From an uncultured Collinsella sp. (GTDB lineage Bacteria > Actinomycetota > Coriobacteriia > Coriobacteriales > Coriobacteriaceae), in contig URYW01000078.1 of NCBI GenBank assembly GCA_900552145.1, forward strand, positions 1-8,280: a stretch of DNA of 8,280 bases. Direction: 5' to 3'. Each line of letters begins with the position of its first letter. The first letter of the stretch is position 1. Both the position numbers and the translations under genes were made by a program. The notes beneath the pieces are model-generated. The model was not told the origin of the DNA. It searched no databases and was given only the letters and a program-made list of their open reading frames with translations. Below are positions 1 through 4,786 of the stretch, piece after piece.

Positions 1-514
1 GTGTACCGATATCGAGACGGGCAAGGCCGTCTATCACGACCTGCCCTATGGCGATGAGCGCGATATCGAGTGGATCCGGGCGTCGTCGGCAATTCCCGTG
101 GCGACGCGTCCTGTCGCCATTGAGGGCCGCAAGTACCTGGATGGCGGCGTGGCCGATTCCATTCCCAGCGCTTGGCTGTTTGCGCAGGGGTATGACCGCA
201 ATATCGTGGTACTCACGCAGCCAGCGGGCTTTGTGAAGCAGCCCAACAGCGTGATGCCCATGCTGCGGCGCGTGTTCCGTCACTATCCGGAGTTTGTCGC
301 AGCGCTTGAGCACCGGCATGAGGTCTACAATGCCACGCTCGATGACCTGGCACGTCGCGAGGCTGCCGGCGAAATCTTTGTGGTACGGCCGAGCGAATCG
401 GTGAAGGTGCCGTCGCTGTGCCGCGAACCGGATGAACTTGAGCGCATCTACCAGATCGGCCGTCACGATGCGGAGGCGACCTTGCCCGAGCTGGAAGCGT
501 ATCTGGCGGGGTAA
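1..514 (+). CDS. Patatin-family phospholipase, C-terminal part (5' end outside window)
   Basis: The open frame enters at base 2 and stops with TAA at 512-514, so only the last ~170 residues are seen and the start is off-window. Visible motifs are RASSAIP followed by KYLDGG, with the Asp of DGG at 140-142. This is the second member of the patatin Ser-Asp catalytic dyad; the GxSxG nucleophile must lie upstream of the window. The rest (YPEFVAALEHRHEVYN, then FVVRPSE, then IYQIGRHDAE) matches the C-terminal extension of bacterial YjjU-like patatins (DUF6363 type). By family these are lipid acyl hydrolases; the substrate is unknown. The gene converges on thiE. There is no sign of decay. Confidence 0.88.
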   Translation, partial: CTDIETGKAVYHDLPYGDERDIEWIRASSAIPVATRPVAIEGRKYLDGGVADSIPSAWLFAQGYDRNIVVLTQPAGFVKQPNSVMPMLRRVFRHYPEFVAALEHRHEVYNATLDDLARREAAGEIFVVRPSESVKVPSLCREPDELERIYQIGRHDAEATLPELEAYLAG

Positions 515-525
515 GGGTTGCATGC

Positions 526-571
526 GGAAAGCGCATCCCGGAATGGAGGTCCAAACTGGGATGCGCTTTCC
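526..571. terminator. Perfect hairpin between convergent genes
   Basis: A 14-bp arm at 526-539 (GGAAAGCGCATCCC) is exactly complementary to 558-571, with an 18-nt loop. It sits 11 nt after the patatin stop and 44 nt beyond the thiE stop, so it is placed to end transcripts from both sides. Neither side has a U-tract, so it is not a classic intrinsic terminator. It may rely on Rho, or act as a 3'-end-stabilising stem. Confidence 0.5.
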
Positions 572-615
572 ATTGCTGAAGATATGAGGTCGCGAATCAG
601 TTGCTCGGCCTGAGC

Positions 616-1311
616 CTATGCCTGCTGCCAGGTGTCTACGAGCTCCTTGGCCGCGGCGTAGGGGTCATCGGCGCTGCAGACGGCGCTCACCACGAAAAAG
701 CCGTCGACGCCGGTGGCCTTGAGCTGTGGCAGGTCGGCCGTCTTGACGCCGCCGCCCACCACGATGGGCACGGGGCTTGCCGCGTGGAGGGCGGCCAGGT
801 CCTCAAAGCTCTTGGTGATGATAGAGCCGTCGGCCGCGCGTCCGCAGTCGCGCTTGGTCTCGGTCTCGTGGAGTGGGCCGATGCCCAGGTAGTCGACTAG
901 GCTCATGTCGGCGGTCTTGACGTACTCGAGCATCTCCTCGCAACGGGCCGAAAGGCCCACAATGGCATCGGGGCCCAGCAGCTTGCGGCAGACCTCGACG
1001 GGAATATCGCTCTGGCCCACGTGCACGCCGTCGACGGCAATGCCCTGCTCGCGCGCGGCGAGTACGCAGTCCAGGCGGTCATCGATTAACAGGGCGACCT
1101 GACCGGTCTTGCCAGCCTGTGCGATTGCCTGCGCGGCGTCGCCGGTCAGCGCAATGATCTCGCGGGCGCTTGCCACCTTGGAGCGCACCTGGATGCAGGT
1201 AAAGCCGGCGTCGAGCGCCTGGGCCACTACATCGCCCACGGGACGTCCCAGCGTGTTTTCGGGGCCGAGTACCAGATAGGCCGAGATATCAAGGTTGTCG
1301 CGGATGCTCAT
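616..1311 (-). CDS. thiE: Thiamine-phosphate synthase
   Basis: ThiE (EC 2.5.1.3) joins HMP-PP to thiazole phosphate (THZ-P), giving thiamine phosphate in the cytoplasm. The 231-residue protein has the family motifs in order: QVRSK (41-45), IDDRLD (76-81, where most relatives have INDR), GVHVGQSD (95-102), GIGPLHETETK (143-153), the phosphate-binding GGGV (186-189) and GFFVVSAV (204-211). It is a single TIM-barrel domain, slightly longer than the usual ~215 residues. The ATG at 1311-1309 overlaps the TGA of the preceding gene (ATGA), and AGGAGG lies about 7 nt upstream, so translation is probably coupled. It is the last gene of the TPP-riboswitch operon. Confidence 0.95.
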   Translation of the reverse strand: MSIRDNLDISAYLVLGPENTLGRPVGDVVAQALDAGFTCIQVRSKVASAREIIALTGDAAQAIAQAGKTGQVALLIDDRLDCVLAAREQGIAVDGVHVGQSDIPVEVCRKLLGPDAIVGLSARCEEMLEYVKTADMSLVDYLGIGPLHETETKRDCGRAADGSIITKSFEDLAALHAASPVPIVVGGGVKTADLPQLKATGVDGFFVVSAVCSADDPYAAAKELVDTWQQA

Positions 1312-1649
1312 CGTGCTTCCTCCTGCTTTTTGATCTGTGCTTCCATGCGCTCGAGCTTGCCGGTCATGGTGTCGGTAAATCCGGGCCGAATATCGGCTTT
1401 GAGCACGACTTCGGTGCGGATGCCCTTGCTCGCCAACACAAAGGTTGCGTCGCGCACGACCTGCATGACCTCGTCCCAGTCGCCCTCGATCTCGGTGAAC
1501 ATCGAGGTGGTGCGGTTGGGAAGGCCGCTCTCGCGAATGACGCGCACGACCTCGGCGACCTCGGCGGAGAGCTCATCGCCGGTGCCGCAGGGGGCGATGG
1601 CCACGGCGACGAGCGTGTTCATGCCGGTATTGGTTGCGGGATCGGACAT
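1308..1649 (-). CDS. MTH1187-family thiamine-binding protein (DUF77)
   Basis: A 113-residue protein of the Thiamine_BP family (PF01910, formerly DUF77; MTH1187/YqgV/YkoF-like). These are small ferredoxin-fold proteins, and some members bind thiamine or HMP. The core starts at residue 10 (MNTLVAVAIAPCGTG) and continues through SGLPNRTTSMFTEIEGDWDEVM and a C-terminal amphipathic helix (LERMEAQIKKQEE). The ATG at 1649 is chosen over the internal ATG at 1622 because GAGGAGG lies 8 nt before 1649, inside the last codons of thiM, while 1622 has no ribosome site. It lies 3 nt after thiM and overlaps thiE by 4 nt. The family assignment is firm; the ligand is inferred from the family and the operon. 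Confidence 0.88.
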   Translation of the reverse strand: MSDPATNTGMNTLVAVAIAPCGTGDELSAEVAEVVRVIRESGLPNRTTSMFTEIEGDWDEVMQVVRDATFVLASKGIRTEVVLKADIRPGFTDTMTGKLERMEAQIKKQEEAR

Positions 1650-1652
1650 GGC

Positions 1653-2492
1653 CTATGCCTCCTCGAGCTCGAGTCGGTTGTCGGCAATGTCTTGGGCGGT
1701 TGCGCGGTAGAGTTCGTCGATAAAGGCGACCTTAAAGCTTGCCGGGGCATCGGCGACAGCGGCGGCACGCGTGCCGGCAACGTTGTAGACGGCGGTGCCG
1801 CAGATGGCTGCCGTAAACGGGTCGGCGGCACAGGCGTACACGGCCAGCACGCCTCCCTGCGAGCAGCCGCAGCCGGTGATTTTGGACATGAGCGGGCTGC
1901 CGCCGTGGGACTTGGCCACGGTTGTGCCGTCGGTGATCAGGTCGACTTCGCCCGAGACCACAACGGCGCCGCCGGTGTAGCGGGCGAGCGCCACGGCGGC
2001 ATCGCGGGCGGCGTCTACCGTGTCGGTGGTATCGACACCGCGTACACGGCTCAGATCAGCTGCCTCGCCCTCAAGACCCCACAGACCGGCGAGTGCGATG
2101 ATCTCGGAGGCGTTGCCGCGCACGATAGCGGGCTTGTACTGCTTGAGCTCGTTTACCAACTGGGTGCGCAGGCTGCCGATGCCCAAGCCCACTGGATCGA
2201 GCACCCAGGGCTTGCCGGCGTCGTGTGCCGCCTTGGCCGCGCGGGGAATTGTCTGCTCGTAGATGGGGAAGAGCGTGCCCATATTGAGATAGATGGCGCC
2301 GCCGCCGGCAACGAGTGCCTCGCCCTCGTCGGGCAGATAGACCATGGCGGCCGATCCGCCCACGGCGAGCTGCGCGTTGGCGACAAAGTCGATCGTCACC
2401 GTGTTGGTGATGGAGCCGGCCATCGGATTGGTGGCGCGAATCTCCTCCACGGCCTTGACCATATGTTGTTTAAGCTGTTCCGAATCAATCAC
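1653..2492 (-). CDS. thiM: Hydroxyethylthiazole kinase
   Basis: ThiM (EC 2.7.1.50) phosphorylates 4-methyl-5-(2-hydroxyethyl)thiazole with ATP to THZ-P, the salvage substrate that ThiE uses. The 279-residue ribokinase-like protein shows TNTVTIDFVANAQLAVGGSAAM (29-50, thiazole pocket), LDPVGLG (98-104), RGNASEI (125-131) and TGCGCSQGG (206-214). In the last of these Cys210 corresponds to the catalytic Cys of the B. subtilis enzyme. The start is the GTG at 2492-2490, placed 8 nt after AAGGAGG. The frame stays open upstream to 2606, but that stretch is the riboswitch and terminator, so the extension is not protein. First gene of the operon; 3 nt separate its stop from the next start. Confidence 0.95.
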   Translation of the reverse strand: MIDSEQLKQHMVKAVEEIRATNPMAGSITNTVTIDFVANAQLAVGGSAAMVYLPDEGEALVAGGGAIYLNMGTLFPIYEQTIPRAAKAAHDAGKPWVLDPVGLGIGSLRTQLVNELKQYKPAIVRGNASEIIALAGLWGLEGEAADLSRVRGVDTTDTVDAARDAAVALARYTGGAVVVSGEVDLITDGTTVAKSHGGSPLMSKITGCGCSQGGVLAVYACAADPFTAAICGTAVYNVAGTRAAAVADAPASFKVAFIDELYRATAQDIADNRLELEEA

Positions 2493-2500
2493 TGCACATG

Positions 2501-2507
2501 CCTCCTT
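2501..2507 (-). promoter_or_regulatory. Ribosome binding site of thiM
   Basis: AAGGAGG on the minus strand, 8 nt before the GTG at 2492. It fixes the thiM start and lies just after the U-tract of the riboswitch terminator. The ATG at 2499 is out of frame with thiM and soon reaches a stop. Confidence 0.85.
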
Positions 2508-2514
2508 GGCATAG

Positions 2515-2544
2515 AAAAGGGGCGCTGTGCATAGACAGCGCCCC
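2515..2544 (-). terminator. Intrinsic terminator of the TPP riboswitch
   Basis: Read on the minus strand, a 10-bp perfect GC-rich stem (GGGGCGCTGT / ACAGCGCCCC; + strand arms 2519-2528 and 2535-2544) has a 6-nt loop, CUAUGC, followed by UUUU (2518-2515). It lies between the aptamer and the thiM ribosome site, so it is the OFF structure of a transcriptional riboswitch. The loop bases AUGC are complementary to the 3' strand of aptamer stem P1. Confidence 0.9.
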
Positions 2545-2555
2545 TGTAAAGGCGG

Positions 2556-2649
2556 CATGCTCCCTACGCCAGCATTAACTGACAGGTTCAAAGGATTGGG
2601 CCCCATGCCCTCTCAGCCTTGTGGTTTGCACCGCCGGCACTCCCGCATC
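2556..2649 (-). ncRNA. TPP riboswitch (THI element) controlling the thi operon
   Basis: The aptamer contains the conserved TPP blocks in order on the minus strand: GGGAGUGCC (2644-2636), CUGAGAGGG (2616-2608), GAACCUG (2589-2583), UUAAUGCUGGCG (2578-2567) and GUAGGGA (2567-2561). Short P1 strands AUGC (2648-2645) and GCAU (2560-2557) close the structure. CUGAGA forms the pyrimidine-binding side, and the GAACCUG/GUAGGGA part forms the pyrophosphate-binding side. TPP binding should stabilise P1 and let the downstream terminator form, switching off thiM, the DUF77 gene and thiE. An overlapping open frame on the minus strand runs through the aptamer and is not translated. Confidence 0.95.
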
Positions 2650-2665
2650 GAATCTGTTGTTCCCT

Positions 2666-2694
2666 ATACTAGCGCACCTGCCAATAAGGGACAG
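2666..2694 (-). promoter_or_regulatory. Candidate promoter of the thi operon
   Basis: On the minus strand a -10-like TAGTAT (2671-2666) lies 17 nt after CTGTCC (2694-2689), a weak -35. The predicted RNA start near 2660 would leave about 12 nt before aptamer stem P1, a normal spacing. The -35 falls inside the arm of the palindromic element. Both hexamers are poor matches to consensus. Confidence 0.4.
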
Positions 2695-2777
2695 GTTTAT
2701 TTTGGCAGGTGGCAACAGGGGCGCTGTATTTTCCCAGATAAAACCTGACAAAATAAACCTGTCCCTTATTGGTAGGT
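2676..2777. repeat. Palindromic REP/MITE-like element
   Basis: Arms 2676-2710 and 2743-2777 are inverted copies of 35 bp with 33 matches, including a perfect 24-bp core (2681-2704 and 2749-2772). The spacer is 32 nt (2711-2742). The core reads AATAAGGGACAGGTTTATT and is much more AT-rich than the surrounding genes. GGGACAGGTTTATTTT-type palindromes recur in many bacterial genomes, sometimes beside IS200-like Y1 (RAYT) transposase genes; that comparison is from memory, not a search. No transposase gene is in the window and no target-site duplication is clear. The element separates the divergent thi and HAD/LysR transcription units and, as RNA, would fold into a long hairpin. Confidence 0.75.
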
Positions 2778-2786
2778 CGTTACAAT
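2759..2786 (+). promoter_or_regulatory. Candidate promoter of the HAD-LysR operon
   Basis: TACAAT at 2781-2786 matches the -10 consensus at 5 of 6 bases. CTGTCC (2759-2764), a weak -35 at 16-nt spacing, lies within the right arm of the palindromic element. The predicted start near 2792 leaves a leader of about 24 nt before the ATG at 2816. Confidence 0.5.
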
Positions 2787-2815
2787 GGTTGCGGTGAAAA
2801 TGACTGGGGGACTCT

Positions 2816-3724
2816 ATGATCAAACTTGTGCTGACCGATATGGACGATACGCTGATTCCAGCCGGGCATGACGGCGCCAGCGACTACGCCATTGAGGGTA
2901 TTCATGCCATGCAGGCGGCGGGTCTGCACTTTGGGCCGGTTTCGGGTCGTCAGCCGTCCGCGATGGGCTGGATGTTCAAAAACCGTTCCGAGTGTTTTTC
3001 GACCGGTGCGTTCTGTAACGGCCAGGTGATGTTTGTCGACGGCGAAGTAGTCGCCTCGCGCGCAATCGACAACGATGCTCTGATGCGTTTGGCCGACTAT
3101 CTGGAGCAAGAGACCGACGATACATTTCTAAAAGTCTACAGCCTGGGCGATGGCTTTTGGGGCAACGATGCCTATTGCGTGACGAGCAATCCCGAGCGTG
3201 TGCGTCGCGCTATGGAGTCGGGCGGCAATGCGTGGCTCAAAGGCGAAGAGGCCCCGTGCCGTCCCGTCGTCGATGACGCGCCGGTGTTTAAGGCGAATAT
3301 CTGGAGTGCCCGTTCGCGTGAGGAGCTCGCGGAGCTACGCGAGCGCGTTGCCGCTGAGGTGCCGGAACTCTCGCTCGTGTTTCCCAACAACCGAGTGCGC
3401 CTGTTCGACATCCTTCCGGATGGTTGGGACAAGGGCTGCGCTGCGCTGGAGCTGGCGCACGCTTTGGGCCTGACGCCCGACGAGGTGGCCGTATTCGGCG
3501 ATTCCGATAACGATTTGCCCATGATCGATGCCGTTCCCAACTCCGTTGCAGTCGCCAATGCCAACGAGGCCGTCACGGCTGCCGCACGCTGGCATATCGG
3601 CGCTGCGGCAGATGATGCGGTTGCCGGGGCTCTGCATCAGATTGCCGCCTGCGCTGCGACGGGGGAGATGCCGTCGTTTATGAGCCAAATGGACACGGCG
3701 GGTTTCGACGTCACAAACGTCTAG
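2816..3724 (+). CDS. Cof-type HAD-IIB family phosphatase
   Basis: A 302-residue haloacid dehalogenase hydrolase, subfamily IIB (Cof type). All four catalytic motifs are present: DMDDT (8-12, nucleophile Asp8 and acid/base Asp10), SGR (43-45), Lys206 in GWDKG, and the Mg-binding GDSDND (228-233). The C2 cap lies between motifs II and III. There is no signal peptide, so it is cytosolic. Relatives dephosphorylate sugar phosphates, pyridoxal phosphate, flavin nucleotides or HMP-PP, and the sequence alone does not give the substrate. The ATG at 2816 follows GGGGGA by about 5 nt. The gene is divergent from the thi operon and 10 nt upstream of the LysR gene, so it is probably cotranscribed with it. 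Confidence 0.9.
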   Translation: MIKLVLTDMDDTLIPAGHDGASDYAIEGIHAMQAAGLHFGPVSGRQPSAMGWMFKNRSECFSTGAFCNGQVMFVDGEVVASRAIDNDALMRLADYLEQETDDTFLKVYSLGDGFWGNDAYCVTSNPERVRRAMESGGNAWLKGEEAPCRPVVDDAPVFKANIWSARSREELAELRERVAAEVPELSLVFPNNRVRLFDILPDGWDKGCAALELAHALGLTPDEVAVFGDSDNDLPMIDAVPNSVAVANANEAVTAAARWHIGAAADDAVAGALHQIAACAATGEMPSFMSQMDTAGFDVTNV

Positions 3725-3734
3725 GGAGACAGCC

Positions 3735-4631
3735 ATGAAGCTCCAGCAGCTCAGATATGTCGTCAAAGTTGCCGAATGCGGCAGCATTACCGAGGCCTCG
3801 CGCCGGCTCTTTGTGTCGCAGCCTTCGATTACCGCGTCGATTCGCGATCTCGAAAACGAGATGGGTGTGCACATCTTTGAGCGCACCAACAAGGGCGTCA
3901 TTGTGTCCGAGGAAGGCGAGACCTTCTTGGGCTATGCGCGCCAGGTACTCGACCAGGCCGACCTGCTCGAGGGCAAGTACAAGGGCGCATCCGAGCAGGT
4001 GCCGCACTTTAGTGTGAGCTGCCAGCATTATTCCTTTGCCGTCAACGCGTTTGTCGACGTGATCCGCGAGTTCGATGCCGCGCGCTACGACTTTACCCTG
4101 CGCGAGGAACAGACCCACGAGATTATCGAGGATGTCGCGCACATGAAAAGCGAGCTGGGCATCCTATATCTGTCCGAGCACAACCGCGAGGTCATCGAGC
4201 GCATGCTGGTGGCCAACGAGCTCGTGTTCGAAGGACTCTTCTGCGCCACGCCGCATGTCTTCGTCTGCGCCGACCATCCGCTGGCGGACCGCTCCAGCGT
4301 GACGCTCAAGGATCTGGAAGACTACCCGTTCCTGTCCTACGAGCAGGGCAGCTACAACTCGTTTTACTATTCCGAGGAGCTGACCTCGACGTTCGAGCGT
4401 CGCAAAAATATCCGCGTGCGCGACCGTGCGACGTTGTTCAATTTGGCCATGGGCCTCAACGGCTACACGGTATGCTCGGGCGTGATCAGCCACGAGCTCA
4501 ACGGCCCCGGCATTATCTCGATTCCGCTCGACGTGGACGAGTACATGGAGATTGGCATCATCACGCGCAAGAACACGACGCTTACGCGCTACGGTCGGGC
4601 CTATATCGACGCGATTCGTCAGCATATCTAG
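3735..4631 (+). CDS. LysR-type transcriptional regulator
   Basis: A 298-residue protein of typical LTTR length. The N-terminal winged helix-turn-helix is clear: MKLQQLRYVVKVAECGSITE, then ASRRLFVSQPSITASIRDLE (21-40), then FERTNKG and the FLGYARQVL linker helix. The C-terminal ~200 residues form the periplasmic-binding-like effector domain; the ligand is not predictable. The ATG at 3735 is preceded by GGGAG that starts in the stop codon of the HAD gene (TAGGGAG), so the two genes are tightly linked. The next gene, in the same direction, has an LTTR-type dyad in its upstream region, which makes the MetE-like gene the most likely target. Autoregulation at the HAD promoter is possible, but I see no matching dyad there. 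Confidence 0.92.
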   Translation: MKLQQLRYVVKVAECGSITEASRRLFVSQPSITASIRDLENEMGVHIFERTNKGVIVSEEGETFLGYARQVLDQADLLEGKYKGASEQVPHFSVSCQHYSFAVNAFVDVIREFDAARYDFTLREEQTHEIIEDVAHMKSELGILYLSEHNREVIERMLVANELVFEGLFCATPHVFVCADHPLADRSSVTLKDLEDYPFLSYEQGSYNSFYYSEELTSTFERRKNIRVRDRATLFNLAMGLNGYTVCSGVISHELNGPGIISIPLDVDEYMEIGIITRKNTTLTRYGRAYIDAIRQHI

Positions 4632-4677
4632 GCTGCTGTGCTCCGCACGGTTCAAGTCTCTTTATGACAGTCCAGAC

Positions 4678-4700
4678 TGATATAGGAAACATCTATATCA
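4678..4700. promoter_or_regulatory. Putative LysR-type operator
   Basis: A perfect 8-bp inverted repeat, TGATATAG-N7-CTATATCA, contains the LTTR signature T-N11-A (T4683, A4695) as ATAG-N7-CTAT. It lies 46 nt after the LysR stop and overlaps the expected -35 zone of the MetE-like gene promoter. That the adjacent LysR binds it is inferred. Confidence 0.65.
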
Positions 4701-4703
4701 AAC

Positions 4704-4712
4704 TGTTATAAA
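4704..4712 (+). promoter_or_regulatory. Candidate extended -10 of the MetE-like gene
   Basis: TGTTATAAA provides TGn followed by TATAAA (5 of 6 matches to TATAAT). No good -35 exists at 16-18 nt upstream, where the LTTR dyad lies; a weak -35 is usual for activator-dependent promoters. TATATT at 4715-4720 is an alternative -10. Confidence 0.45.
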
Positions 4713-4732
4713 CGTATATTTTACGATGGTCA

Positions 4733-4746
4733 TATGAGCGCTCATA
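4733..4746. repeat. 14-bp perfect palindrome in the MetE-like gene leader
   Basis: TATGAGCGCTCATA is self-complementary over 14 bp and lies downstream of the candidate -10, 40 nt before the ATG at 4787. It could be a repressor site or an RNA dimer/stem element. A second small dyad, CGTA-N5-TACG, lies at 4713-4725. No known regulator is recognised. Confidence 0.5.
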
Positions 4747-4772
4747 CTCTGTCCCAGTAAAGCAACCAATGC

Positions 4773-4780
4773 AAAGGGAG
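4773..4780 (+). promoter_or_regulatory. Ribosome binding site of the MetE-like gene
   Basis: AAAGGGAG, 6 nt before the ATG at 4787. It selects this start over the in-frame ATG at 4769, which has no ribosome site and itself overlaps the region just before this one. Confidence 0.75.
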
Positions 4781-4786
4781 ATATCT

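Noticed and set aside
1692..2534. 280-codon plus-strand open frame
   Set aside because: It lies antisense to thiM in high-GC DNA, its product is low-complexity Gly/His-rich, and it matches no family; it is a shadow frame.
2493..2606. In-frame N-terminal extension of ThiM from an ATG at 2606
   Set aside because: The stretch is the 3' half of the TPP aptamer plus its terminator. The only good ribosome site serves the GTG at 2492, and family length fits 279 residues.
2676..2777. CRISPR repeat or attachment site
   Set aside because: It is a single inverted repeat with no repeat-spacer series, cas genes, integrase or tRNA nearby.
2575..2823. Small open frames across the palindrome and riboswitch on both strands
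   Set aside because: The sequence is explained by structured RNA and an inverted repeat; there is no coding signal or ribosome site.
4638..4648. GTGC-TCC-GCAC as a terminator of the LysR gene
   Set aside because: Only 4 bp with no U-tract; too weak to call.
4769..4786. Earlier ATG (4769) for the MetE-like gene
   Set aside because: No ribosome site precedes it, whereas AAAGGGAG is correctly spaced for the ATG at 4787.
4632..4786. SAM (S-box) riboswitch upstream of the MetE-like gene
   Set aside because: None of the conserved S-box blocks is present, and the space contains DNA dyads instead.
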